A stretch of 64,000 bases of DNA from Spinellus fusiger (Eukaryota > Mucoromycota > Mucoromycetes > Mucorales > Phycomycetaceae). A program made the position numbers and the translations under genes. Shown here in pieces: positions 24,501 to 36,800 of this stretch. Under the pieces are notes generated by a model. It was given only the letters and a program-made list of their open reading frames with translations. It searched no databases and was not told the origin of the DNA. The stretch is from contig JALLLS010000026.1 of the NCBI GenBank assembly GCA_025094145.1, positions 1-64,000 on the forward strand. The letters are read 5' to 3'. The first letter of the stretch is position 1, and every line of letters begins with the position of its first letter.

Positions 24501-25072
24501 ATAGTCAGCACAAGTACTTGGGATATCAAATATATGGGCCAATCCTTCTGCATTGATACAAACAATTGAATTCTGCCCACCCTCCCATATTACTATTGCT
24601 TCCTATTGAGTTTTTCTTTTGCTCACCTTTCCCCAGTTACGCACGTCTCCAATAGCAATGCATGTAATCTAAAGCAATGGGTCTGAATAGGATAGTAGAA
24701 AGAAGACCGTAAAGTTCTCTCTCTCTCTCTCTTTCTGTGTATGTGTGTGTGTGTGTCCTACCGTTCCCAGGTTACGACAGACATGAGTAGGAAGGCCCAT
24801 ACGACACTCTCCTTTGAAGATGGCCAGGTCACCATTCAAGTTACCAATAACAAACTCATTATCCTTTTTGTTTTTGTTTTCGTTTTTTTTGTTTTTGTTT
24901 TTTGTTCACCCTTCTAGTGTGAGTTCTTCTTTCTTTTTTCTAGTATGTCTTGTCCTATAAAGACAACTATACCTACACCGTCATTATCAATATCACCAAT
25001 GACCAGTGCACATGGATTCATATTGCCTGAAAATGACCATTTCAAACGGTTCACAAGGGAAATGGTACGCAT
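21501..25072 (-). CDS. ITFG2-like protein (KICSTOR subunit family)
   Basis: Exons (minus) 25072-24977, 24863-24762, 24668-24627, 24572-24203, 24120-23768, 23706-23031, 22942-21929, 21875-21799, 21746-21501; about 991 aa. The N-terminus (MRTISLVNRLKWSF, then ALVIGDIDNDG) and the blocks FVIGNLNGDLAIF, DGDGMNELVLARTD and FVACAWNGVTYFIDW align in order with animal ITFG2. It is about twice as long because of Ser/Pro-rich low-complexity insertions. In animals ITFG2, with KPTN, SZT2 and C12orf66, recruits GATOR1 to lysosomes to restrain mTORC1. Yeasts lack it. Whether the function is kept here is inference. It is transcribed divergently from Mex67, with 149 bp between start codons. Confidence 0.88.
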
Positions 25073-25221
25073 CACAAAGGAACAGTCAAGGGAAATGGTC
25101 CTCCATGACCAACAAGTGTCACGCGTGACTCGCCTGTCAAAAAGAGCACTTGTCTTTTGTTGTGATTACTTTTTTTTATTATATTTATTACTCTTCCTTC
25201 CTTCCTTCCTCTTTTGCTGTC
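25073..25221. promoter_or_regulatory. Divergent promoter, ITFG2-like and Mex67
   Basis: There are 149 bp between opposed start codons. A long T-rich tract on the plus strand (about 25170-25215) precedes the Mex67 ATG. No clear TATA box. Confidence 0.5.
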
Positions 25222-27284
25222 ATGAACTCTACCACTGTCAAAGCACCACCATCAATAGCACCAATAGCACCAATAGCACCAATAGCACCATCAGCAGCAC
25301 CCAAGGGACTGTTGGGTGTGTTTGGAGCTGCACACTTAAAAGACAAGAAAGGTGCACCTATAAAGATCGAATTCAACGCTCCTGCCGTATTAGCACCTGC
25401 CCAGAACAGTACCCGCAAGAAGGGGGGTGGAGGAGGTGCTTGGAAGAAAGTCAAATCCAAGGACAAATCCACCCTTACTAGCAAAGCACGTTCTGGAAAA
25501 GTATCAGTAGTCGTGTCTGCTAATCCCGAGTCAATGTTAGAAACACTCACAGAGATTAAGAGTGAAATGGATGAGGACATTGCCATGGACTCAAAGGCAT
25601 CTCAGAGACAATCTCGATAGTAAGTCATTTTATTGGAGAAAAAAAAACACTTCTTACTCTTACTATAGTACTCCCTATGGTAATCGTAGACAGAAACGCA
25701 GCGGAGACATGAGAATGGCTGTGGTTGCTGAGAACCGTGTAGATGTTCTGGTAAAAGCATATATTCTGTGGATACTCTCTTTGCTCACTGTGGATGATTA
25801 GGTGCAAGGATTTGATCCAAGCAAGCTGAGCAACTTGATTCCTTACCTGAAGAAAAAGTCCAAGAAGTTGTGGGAGCCTCTTGACTATAAAGTCCAAGAC
25901 AGTGAGATGCTTCTTACTGTGCATGATATGAGCATTGCCAGTTCTCTTGTACGGTTGAATGGATATTTATTTGGAAAGACACAGTTGGCTATCCGTGTGT
26001 TCTCTGATAATGCACCTACACCGCCTCCTGTTATGCTAGACACCACCAAACTCACCACCATGGATACATTGCGTCTCTTTTTACAGTCTCGGTGGAATGG
26101 AGAAGCGAGTTTCTTGAATCTAGATGACATGGCTTCAGATCCTATTCTTAAAAAGGCAGGCATTCGTCCTCCTGGTATGCGTGGATCCAATGCTGTCGTG
26201 GGTCCTGCCATGATGAAGTTGGCTGGAGAAATGTTCGAAGGCATCACTACACTCTCCCTTGCTAATAACAAGCTGAGCAATGTCTCTCAAATCTCCACCA
26301 TGACACAGTACATGCCTACTCTCCAGAACCTGTCGCTCCAGGGCAATCTATTCGAGAACTACGAGGCCATTGCTCCCTTGAGTGGCACTGGGAAGTTGAA
26401 GTGCTTGAAGGAATTGCTGCTGCTGAAGACACCTTTGCACGAGGGTGAACTAAGGCAGCGTGGTAATCTCAACCACTACATGCGTAAACTAGTCAAGTAC
26501 TTTCCTACATTACAAATGTTAGATGGAGAGAGTATCCTATTGACACAGGAAGAAGCAGCTTCTATTTTACAAAAGGCTGATGTTCTTCCCATGTCTACAC
26601 AGCCTAGTTTCTTTGATCATCCGAACACACAGGAAGCAGTGCAGGTATTCTTGAACACCTATTATTCCCAGTTTGATGCACGAGATCCTGTTCTTGGTGC
26701 CTGGTACCATGCATCAGCAACCTTTTCTCTGTGTGCTCAGCTCAAGATCCGTAAGGAAGCCAAGATCAAGAGAAAGGAAAAGAACCGCAGAATGGACGAC
26801 GATAAGGCAGCAGTCTCTTGGTCCTCGTTAAATAGAAACCTCTCTAAACTCAACAAGAATTCAAGTAAGTGTAGACTGAGGATTCTTCTTTGGTATTGAC
26901 AGTGCAGACAGGGGAAAGAACCTGTTTTGTGGCCCAGAGCAGATTGGAGAAGTGTTGGGACGACTGCCCAAGATGGCTCATACTCTCAATACTACTGACT
27001 TTGTTGCTGATGCCTTCCAAACTCCAGCAGGGTTGAGTCTGGCGCTGCATGGAGAATTCAAAGATGAGGCCACTCATGCCTTTTCATTTGATCGCCACTT
27101 CCTGCTACAGCCTGCTATGCGTGGATCAGCTGCCATGGCTGCAGGATTGCCCTTTGTGATTGTCTCTGATATGCTGTCTATACGGGACTATGCAGGGATT
27201 CAGGGATTCCAAGACCAGAACCAGCGATATACGAGTGTGTTTGCCCACTATGCATCCCTCCCACAACCACCTTTGGGTGCCTAA
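25222..27284 (+). CDS. mRNA export receptor Mex67/NXF1
   Basis: Exons 25222-25619, 25669-25750, 25802-26864, 26908-27284; 639 aa (yeast Mex67 599, human NXF1 619). The order is a disordered Gly/Ala/Lys-rich N-terminus, an RNP-like region, leucine-rich repeats near residues 290-430 (LSLANNKLSNV, LQNLSLQGN), then an NTF2-like domain from about residue 440 (FLNTYYSQFDARDPVLGAWY). No C-terminal UBA domain is obvious; the protein ends QPPLGA. It should pair with Mtr2/NXT1 and carry mRNPs through the nuclear pore. The start is the ATG at 25222. The last intron has two workable donor/acceptor choices differing by two or three residues. Confidence 0.92.
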
Positions 27285-27438
27285 ATGACACATCTCTTTC
27301 TATTTCTCTACTCTTTCATTCTTCTTTCTTTTTGCTTTTACATAGACTTTTCCTTCTCTTTTCCTTCTCTTTTCCTTCCCTTCCCTTCCTTTGTGTGTGT
27401 GTGTGTGTGTTTTGTTTGTATACATATTGCCATTTTTT

Positions 27439-29481
27439 TTATGAAATAATAGGACTAATATCATAAAAGAGACAAGAATTGGTAGAAACTCCCTCCCATC
27501 CACGATTACCTGATGTAGTGATCATATAGCGACATGTGGCATCCACCACTAATAACAGATCAGTGCCCTCATCATAAACAATAACTTACATATTTGAGAA
27601 ATACAGCCTCCATGATGGCCAGGCAAAATAATAAAGGGAATCGTAGAAGATGGTTTTCTTGTTTCATCTCTTTCTAGCCAAGTAGTAAAAAAGGTATCAA
27701 GGGAAGTATCCCAAAGACGAATACAATCATTGGAAGCACTATTTATCCATGTTAAAATCCACTTTGTCTTGTACATTCGAATGCAGGGAATGACCCCCTT
27801 CCTTCTTCCTTACCATATCAAATGTTTTCCATTGGGCATACCCGTTACAAAAGACACAGGACCAGAATTCGCTGGCATACGAAATGTCTTTTTATGCTTC
27901 AGTGATGCAAAGTCCCATTCATCCACTGTATCACGTCAGTCTCTATCAATCCATACACCCTCCTCCTCCTCCTCCTTCTCATTTACCAGTGCCATTGCGT
28001 CTGCCCACATAGATAGTACTTCCATCTGCACTCCAACATGCCTTTTTTTTGTCCTAGTGTTCAGTCACTTGTTTCAATTCTACTGACTTACAGACACACA
28101 CCATGGTGGTGTACGATCAGGCAATGTCAATCGACGTGCATCCTTGGAGGGTTCTCTACGATCCCACAATAGACATTGGCCATCAACACTCGTGGTAAAC
28201 ATAGTGTTTGGATTCTTTTGATCCCATATGAGCCCTGGATCATTGGCGGTTGTGTCACTGGTAGATGGATCAGTGGGATCTATTTCCATAACCTCTTCTT
28301 TGGGATGGGGTGTAGGAACATGGGGTGTAGGAACATGAGGTGTGAACAGAGGCTGGAATGCCACACACGCCACCTGTGAACTGTGTCCATCGTATGTACG
28401 CACAATTTTCCCTGTATGAAGATCCCACTCCTAACCATGAATACTCTTCTCTTTGGTGGAGTTGTTGCTTACTGCTACACTTCTATCCCAGGAAGCACTG
28501 ATGGCTCCTGTTTCTGATGGCATGATCTTGAGCACAGAAACAGGTCCTTTGTGATGTCGTAATACGTGGTGACACTTTCCTTCTTCATGTCGAAGGGTGG
28601 ATAGGTTGATACTTCCATTGTCACAGCCAAACAACCCCCACAATGCCTCTGGGTGAACATCCATACTACACACAGGACTTGGTTTTGGTTCCAAGGTAGG
28701 TCCTTGTGCTATTTCTCCCTGCAATCCTTCTCCAGACTCTGTCTTTGGAACTATTTCTAATATACAACCCACTCAATTGCTTATCTTTCTTTTTCTTTTT
28801 TATCTTTCTATCTTTTACTGTTTATCTATTGATGTTACCTGGAAGTTCTTCATGTTCCCACCATGAACTCATGACACCTGCCTGTCCATTATTAGCACAG
28901 ATCTACAGTAGAGTGCATGCTGAAAGAGAAGAAGAGGAGGAGGGAGGGGTTACCAGGGAAATGGATTCAACATGCTGATGTCTCTGTGCTTGAGTCAAAA
29001 GGGCTTTTCCGTTCATGGACTGGAAGAAATCCCACTTTCTAATAAAGCCATCCTCGGATCCAGTGAATATCCACCGAAAGCAGCGTGTAGCAGCCAGACT
29101 GTAGATTGGATTGGGATGAATAGCAGCAGCCTGTCCAAAAGGTAAGTCACTCTCTATAAGCAAGAATGAGTCTTACATGAGGAATGCAGTCATAAGAGTG
29201 ACATGTCAGAGTATTAGGAGAAAGAGACAGGTGGCGTCGTTGTGTTTGTACCTGCGTACAAATATGAGAGAGCGTGTCTTGGTGAGGTGTGGGTGAGTTC
29301 TGGGCGGATGGCAGTGGATCTTTTATTACATGGTAGATGGTGGTTATTATCTATTATCTATAGGGTCTATTAGCAGACATGACTTACCTTCTGTGTCCAT
29401 GGCTTCTCCATCGTCTGTACCATTGTCTAAGGGTGAAGGTGCGTCGTCATTCAAGTCAAGGTCGTCTTCATCCGAGGACAT
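27439..29481 (-). CDS. SPT8: SAGA subunit Spt8 (WD40)
   Basis: Exons (minus) 29481-29388, 29319-29177, 29130-28954, 28902-28839, 28756-28473, 28430-28092, 28041-27987, 27925-27814, 27738-27590, 27548-27439; 508 aa. The N-terminus is acidic (MSSDEDDLDLNDD), as in Spt8. WD blades follow with FTGSEDGFIRKWDFF, SMNGKALLTQAQRH, the ASNDCIRLWD block and the C-terminal TTSGNRGWEG, all diagnostic of Spt8. Spt8 is a fungal SAGA module that contacts TBP at TATA promoters. Its stop lies 154 bp from the Mex67 stop (convergent). Nine introns of 41-82 nt, all in consistent phase. Confidence 0.93.
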
Positions 29482-30985
29482 GATATTCAACAGGTCAATA
29501 AACACTCGAGAATAAAAACTATATCTATCTATACAAAGAAAGAAAAAAAAGAGAAAAAAAAAAACTGTTTGTGCTATCTGAACACACTGTACGTGACTTG
29601 CTGTACGCACACACCACCTTATCAAGTGGGAAAGTGGAAAAGTAGCTGTGAGTGAGAAGTGGACTTTCCTTCCATTGATAATTACCATATAAGGAATCAA
29701 TAAAAGAAAAAGTGTCACTGTGCTGTCTACACACCAGGAGATTTTTCTGGCCTTTAATCAGTGGCACAATCATCCCTTTACGTCCGAATATATTTTGCTT
29801 TTTATGGAACTGTGTTTAAAATCAAAAGGTCCGCGGATATCCAAATCATTATTTCCTTTTGTGGATACCTCAATATCAAATTGTATTATCAATGGAATAT
29901 ATTGTTGATGGATAAAATTGTTTATTGTAATAGTATAGCTAATACTATATTATGACTATAGCTACTGCCTAATAACAATACAATGAGTGTCTTGTAGATT
30001 AGAATAAGCCATAGCCCAGATGAAGACACCACTTACCTTTTTATCACTAGAATAGCCCTTGGTAGTGTCTATCACCTCCTTCTATTGTTTTTCTTTGTTG
30101 ATAATGGCACATTACCTTGCTTATTTATGCTCATATTGATGAGTACTTGGGTGTTAAGTTGTATGTGCAGTGTAGGAAATAACAAAAGGAGGGAAGTGTC
30201 AATACAAATAATAATTCTTCTTTCTCTATTCTGGTGATGTATTCACTAGCCTCCACTCATAAAATTTATGTCAAATTCACGTCAAATTTACAAGTCAAAC
30301 AATTCACACTCTATATGACTTTGATCATTATAGCTTAGAATATAAATATATAAAATTAGCCTCAAGATCTATACTATGTAAATTTGTAAAATAAATATTT
30401 TATTCTGCAATAAAGATATACTGTGGTTATCAACAAGACCACTAGAGAGATAAATGTATAGATATTTGGTCTCTAGAAGGGACAAAGAAATAGAGGTTTG
30501 GATACAAAGGCTGGTCTAGGGAAATCAAAGAGGATACATGAACAGGGACACAACACACAATTTGATCATAACAGGTAACTAGGCAACTGTTCTTTAAGCA
30601 ATTCTTTTCTTTTTAAAATGTTGTTGTAGTCTGCATTACTTTGGTAGTTCTGATTAAGCAAATGACTTGTGAAATTTCGTTTTGTTCTCTTCTGTTCGGA
30701 TACTAATACCTGCCAACCACAGTCTGTTGTTCTTCATAACTTCTACTCTCTTTATTTTGTTTGCCTTTGTCTGGCATATAAACCAACATTTGTGATCTAG
30801 TGAGTGTTTGTGCATGTTTATTATGTCTGAAATGTTGTTCAGTTTCTATTTTATATTCTTTTATTTTAATAAACTCAGTGAATCCGTTACAAAGGCAAGG
30901 AGCTAGTGCAAGGGTAATACGACACACACATAGAGAGTATGTTGATACATCTTGGACTAATTATTTTTACTATTATTTTATTATT
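29482..30985. other. Intergenic, AT-rich, upstream of Fanzor-like remnant
   Basis: No convincing gene. Missing 5' exons of the Fanzor-like element could lie here in decayed form, but I recognise none. Confidence 0.5.
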
Positions 30986-31451
30986 GAAAAGAGGTATTGG
31001 CACCTAAAAGGATTTGAGTACGATCCTACCAAGCTGCCAGCTGTTGCTTATGGCACAGGAATAAAGGTAAAAGAGACAGCCAAGTTTAAAGGTCATTGTG
31101 TTGGTTTGACGAGAGTTTTATATCAATCACTGAAAAAGAGACAAAAAGATGGTGATCTTCTTATGGTTGATGTTGATAAATTTCGAAAATCGAGAGTAAA
31201 CATGATTGACCTCTCACCCAATATGAAAAGCTCTTCTAACAGTTACTCTTATCTTTATTCTCAAGATCTGCCACACTTATAACACAAATATCCTCACTGA
31301 GGTATTAGTGAATTTCAACAGTATCCGTGCTTGCCAAGGTTATGGAATTGTTTGGAACAAGGATGTGAATGCATCAAAGAATATCTATACAATTGCAGAA
31401 GAAGGATTAAAGGGTCTCCACCGACCAGCTCCATTCTTTAGAAAAGAATAG
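30986..31451 (+). pseudogene. C-terminal remnant of a Fanzor/TnpB-like (OrfB zinc-ribbon) protein
   Basis: Two exons (to 31195, then 31266-31451) joined over a GTAAAC...TCAAG intron give AYGTGIKVKE, KGHCVGLTR, VDVDKFRKSR, ICHTY, CQGYGIVWNKDVNASKNI and a basic end at TAG 31449-31451. WN-R/K-DVNA-x-x-NI is the RuvC-III block of TnpB/Fanzor proteins, and the preceding FRxSR-ICxxC...CxxC block is their zinc ribbon. Here the second Cys of each pair is Tyr (ICHTY, CQGY), and the N-terminal RuvC-I/II parts are absent. The fragment is therefore almost certainly inactive. It is a fossil of a eukaryotic RNA-guided-nuclease family; guide function here is not claimed. Confidence 0.75.
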
Positions 31452-31932
31452 ATATTCGTATTTGTATTTATATTATATATCACCATATCGAAGGTGGTTT
31501 CCTCCGGGATTCAGATATCTACAGGTAAATCTACATGATAATCTTTATTTAAAAACTAATAAATATATCTTAATTTATTCTTGCTCTTTTTCAAATCGGT
31601 CATTTCTTAAACAATTATATTTCGACTATTTCCTTTTATATCCTAAAGATCTCCTGGTGTGTAATCTGTCGCATTGAAATGCAACCTATCAACATGAAAC
31701 GTTGTCCTACTTCAGCCTAGGAGGGACATGTGATAAGCAAAGAAAGCAACTGAAACAAGGAGATTGCCTAGCAACCAAGTTGGGGCAATCTGTCCAGAAG
31801 TACAAATAGGAGAGAATAAGGAGGGCAAGGAGAAGACACATGCTTTTGTGGATTCTTCTTTCTTTGTTATCAAAAAGGTTGTTTCATCTATAGAAGGATT
31901 TCCCTGCCCCTTCTTAAGCTGTCAATTCCACC

Positions 31933-33226
31933 ATGGAGACAAAAGCCATTGTTATGGGCACCTTTCAATCCTCTTCCTTGTTTGCATTGTACATTTGGCC
32001 CCAGGAACAGCACTCATCCTTGGACTTCTTTCGAGTCAAAGACCTTGAGAGAGTTCTAAACACACACTCCCAGCATTGGATCTCAACCCATGCCTGGATT
32101 GGAGATATTATCAGTAAGAATCCAATGGCTGTGTGTAAAGACCAGTACGGCCAATGCTATATTCTCAGCTGTGCAGTGAGAGTGATAGCCCATCGATTGC
32201 AACTCTATGCTCTGTCTGAGCTATGCCAACTGACACACCAGCAGATATTAGCAGGTGTAGGGGATCCTTTACTCTCTAGTGTGTCAGATGTATTGCGACA
32301 AGTGACTCCACATCCCTACATAAAAGAGCATTCATTGGTACTGGAGTGGATCTCACTGGATCGGTGGTACGCCCGTCCTTCACCTTCACCCATGCCATGG
32401 ACTGCTGGATATGAAGTATGGCAGGCACCCCCACCCAATGAAGAGCCGACTCTTTTAGAATGGTGAGTCAAGATCCATAGAGTATAAAACAGTATAAAAT
32501 AGAGAGAGAAAACACAAGGGAAATTGGAATTCTACGTGTAGGTAGTGCTGTGTGTGTGCGTGGGTGTGTGTGTGCGTGTGTGTGTGTGTGTGTGTGTGGA
32601 AGAATAGAGATGACAGGATGTGCAACCTAACACTATAGCTTTATGACAGTATGCTGCCACCCAAGACAGAGAATGAAGTGAAAAAGAACACCACAGCCTG
32701 GATTCTTCGACTCTCCCAGCAGAGACAACAAGACCCTCAAGAAATTCAGCGTACATTGACAGCAGCTCATCGCCTTGAACAGCAGCAACAGGCCATTATC
32801 GCATCGCGCGCTCAAGTTGGAAGGATCGACGCCCATGCTGGCACCACAAAAAAACCCCGAAAACGGTCGTGTCAACGCCGGCCTCCACCCTCTTTAGTGA
32901 CGCATTCTCTTCTCCGTTACAAGGAGAGGTATACCACTAGTACTTCTAGTATTGCCTTGGTCGCTTGTGCAGGCACATCTACCGAAAAGGCCCATTCTCC
33001 TTCACTCTCTACTCCAAAAACTACATTCAAGGCTGTACCTCAAGACGCTACTGTGCCTTACAATCTTGATTTGCTGGCTACTCAGGCCACCAAGATGAAA
33101 GTACTCCCTCTTCTACCCCAGAAAACATATACAGTTCATCTGCCGCCCTTTCAAAGTGTATTTTCAGGTGTGTCACGTCAATGGCATCATAGAGAGCCAG
33201 AGTACATGTCACATACTGCCTTGTAA
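31933..33226 (+). CDS. Hypothetical protein, two exons
   Basis: Exons 31933-32462 and 32650-33226; 368 aa. I do not recognise the family. The ATG has a good context (CCACCATGG). Residues 1-177 look globular with aromatic motifs (WPQEQHS, THAWIGDI, LEWISLDRWYAR). Residues 178-250 are Gln/Arg-rich and probably helical (QQRQQDPQEIQ, RLEQQQQ). A basic stretch (KKPRKRSCQRR) could act as a nuclear signal. The C-terminus is Ser/Thr/Pro-rich. The 187-nt intron holds a (TG)n microsatellite (32548-32598). Codon usage and the clean splice phase support a real gene. Confidence 0.65.
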
Positions 33227-33824
33227 TTGATACCATGAAAGACATTCATTACAAGTGTATGGATGTGTGTGTATAGATGTTCATAAGAAAGAGAGAAAGA
33301 GAAATATGTTATTATTATTCCTATTATTCCTATTATTGTTAGTATTTTATTTATTCTTTCATTGATCATTCACATTCTAACATCGGTAAAGAATAAAAAA
33401 GATCCCATAACGTATAATGTATATTCATCTTTTATTTCTTATTTATTTTTATTTTTAAAACAATAATTAATAAATAAATAAATAAATAAAAAAGTCGTCT
33501 TTATCAATAGTTACCATAGAATACACCAGTATTCTTATTACCAGTAAGAGATAGACACTAGTAGGATGTACTAAATGCCAAAGACGGACAGATACTTACT
33601 CTTCATCTCCACTATAAACTACATGTATTGTACAAAACACTCTTTTGTTTATTGATGGAATGTTGGAGGTCTATATCTATAGAATTCATGAAGTTATAGT
33701 CATAGTAAAGCATGGAATGGAGATAAAGAAGACTGCTCGGAACTTATATATAGATTTCAGAGAGTCACTTTAGGAACATGGAGAAGTGGACATAGTATCT
33801 CTTTCAATAGGTTTAAAGTCTTCT
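33227..33824. other. Intergenic between convergent genes
   Basis: AT-rich with short ATT and AAAT repeats; it holds the 3' ends of the hypothetical gene and of the myosin gene. Nothing else seen. Confidence 0.6.
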
Positions 33825-36800
33825 TCAGAGGGATCCTCGGGGCATGATAGGATTCTGCTTAGCTACAGTCACCAAACCTATGAGGCGCTGAATTTGTCGT
33901 AAATTGAGGTAAGAAGGCAAGTACAGATTAGCCACCACAGCATGAGGTTCAGGCAAAGAGTAGGGGCTGTCATCCAAAGACACATTATCCAACAATAAGA
34001 TGTCATTAGTATCCCCATTGCTCACACGTGAAGCAACCACACGTAGAATGTCATTACTGATGGGATCCTATAGAGACACAAGAGTCAATTGATATGTACA
34101 TTGAGAAGAAAACATACCTCATAATCGGCGACATTGTAATTCTGAATGAGCTTCTGAATCTGAGTAGGTGCCAACAACCAGCAGACATCGTAAATAATCT
34201 TAACATCCTCAAGGGTTGCTTTCTTCAATTGAAGTAGTTTGGCGGCCTGCATCAAATGTTCAAGCTGTGCCACACCTTCAGGGGCTTCGTGGTGCTTACA
34301 CCATTCCTCCAAGCGTGTAATATTGTATTGGATTTGCATGGCTATTCAGAAACATTAAAACCCGTAGCATAAAACAATCTCTGTGAAAATAAATTACCTC
34401 TCTTCCAAGAGTTGAAGTTGCGTCGCATGACAAGATCATTAAAGGTGGTAACGCCAATAAGTTTGAGAAGTTCTGTCAATGTCTGCTCCATAACAAAGGG
34501 ATCTACATAATAGGACTTCATCGTTCTGTACACCTTGTTCAGGAAATTCAACAAATCATCCATGGAATAAGCAGGTTGGCTAGATCCCGACAATATCTTG
34601 CCAAAGAATCGACCTGATTCATTAGCAATAAACCCAGGTAAAGACTGGTTCTCAATGACAGCAGGAACAGCCATCTTATTAAGCTTCTTTTTGAGCTCTG
34701 TCAACCAGTGATGGTAGATATTATCCTCAAGACACTGGAGTTCATATTTAAAGGTTTCTACCAACTTCTCAAACTCATGCCAGCCAACAGCACGTCGACC
34801 ATTCATTGCATTGTAATGCATCTCACGTTCAAGTTCCTGTTCAGCAGAACAGATCAAAGACAAAAGCTCATGGGCATTGGAGAGCCAGTAAGAACAAGGA
34901 ATAATGGTGTCTTCTCCAGAGAAGTTCTATCAAGAGCATCCGAGAGATGAGCTGCTGTTTTCTTTGTGTGTATGAATATAAAGAGAGTACTTACTGCACA
35001 GTATTTTTGGATAGTGTACATGACCGAGAAAAGCATAGCATTTGACTCTGCAAGGTAGCCAAGTCTCCACATCTGTGTGGCACATGTGGCAATGATGTGA
35101 GCAGGGAACAGTACCTCTTTCTGGGAGGGAGGGTTCTGGGCATTAAGAGGGACAATCTTGAGGGAAAGAATCAACCCTTCTTGGATTTCTTTCTCAAGAG
35201 CCTCAATATCATGAAGAATAGCATGGATCTAAAAGAAAGGTTATTGATCTGTAGTCGCCTCAAGGTCCACTTACAGCTTCATCAGGGTTACTGTTCATCT
35301 CCTTGTTCTTCAAAGTGTTAACATGGTCAATGGACATGGGTCTCATGGATTCAGGCTCAGCATAAACCACCTTGGCACTACTCTCTTGGCGTAAAGGCTC
35401 TCCAATGCTGTTGCGACGGAAAGAAGACATATGACTGCCTGTAGGAGAGCGACCCCGAGGGCTCACCATCTCAGGAGAAATACCACGTCGAGGGTTGTCG
35501 TTGCGAGAAGGTGACAAGTTACGAGCAAAAGTGCTTGTGGAAGTCTGTCGTGAGGGCTGTCGCTTCAGACTTTGAGACAATTGGGCCTTGAGGGCTATAA
35601 TTTGACTCTTGAGTTCAGCTACATCAGAATCATCCACAGCAGGAGCCACAGAGTGGGTAGATGTTCTGCGCTGTTGTTGTTTCAGGATTGTCATCTCTTC
35701 CTTCTGCTTTACATTCTCAGCCGACAATCTTGAAATCTCCTTGTCGAGTTTGGAGATCTTTTCAAGAGAGGTCTGGTGGTCTAATTGGAGACTCTCGTGC
35801 TGTTCCTTCCAACGTGTTAATTCCGTCTGTACACCTGAGGCAGAGGCCATGGAAAGTTCGAGTTCCTTGGCCTTTTGATCCAGCTTGTTGTACTTTTGGA
35901 TCCATGACTGAATCTGAGTCTCCAATTGAGTTGTTTTGGTCTGCAGCTGATTCTTCTCATCTCTGTGTTGTGTCAATGTCTGGGTGAGTTCCACCACCTT
36001 GTTTTCCAACTTGTAAGAGACTTCCTTCAAGTGACTCGCAGAACGTGCTTCAGAGCGGTACCCAGCCAATATCTTCTTGGCTCTGAGACGTCGAATAGCT
36101 GTTTGGACACGTACAATATGGTTTCTTTGTGCCATGTATCGCTTTCGAACAATCCTACACTTGTTACTTTCTCTGTTTGTATTGGTTCTACTTACCATCC
36201 TCTGAAAAGAGCCTGGATATGAGCAGCTGCTCTGTTTTCACGAACAGAGGAAAATGCCTTGCGAGCCAAACGTCCTCGAATAGCTGACAAGGGGTGATTT
36301 ATGGGATGTTGTTCAAATGTTAATCTATGTATATAGAAAGACACTCGCTTCTTTTACCTGCTTGCAAGTGAACAATAAAGGTGTGCTGACGCTCCATTCG
36401 TTTACGTGCCAGGAAAGCACGACATTGCGACTGAATCATCACAACTGCCTTTTCTTGTCGCTTGCGTTCCAACAACACCTTGGCCATTTTTCTACGGGCC
36501 ACTTGCTGGAGCATCAATGTAATGTCTTTCATACGCAAGTAGCGTAGTCGAATCACAAAGCGTCGCATGTTCTTTTGCAACAAAATAGCACACTCATTCC
36601 ATCGATCGGCACGCAGTTTTTCCATATAGGCCAACTAGGAAATAATAATAACAATAATAATAATAATGGAATGAGTGAGTTCTTTTGCTTTTGCTTCTCC
36701 TTTCTGCTGCTGCTGGTAGTGGTGGAGGGGGGGAATCTTACCTGACCTGCACGGAAGAATATCTTAGTAAGACCCACTTGGTATTTGTCAGGATCTTGTA

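Noticed and set aside
24603..24626. A possible 24-nt intron in the ITFG2-like gene (GTGAGC...CAATAG)
   Set aside because: Using the later AG at 24573 gives a normal 54-nt intron, and GK-NSIVCINAEG then aligns better with animal ITFG2.
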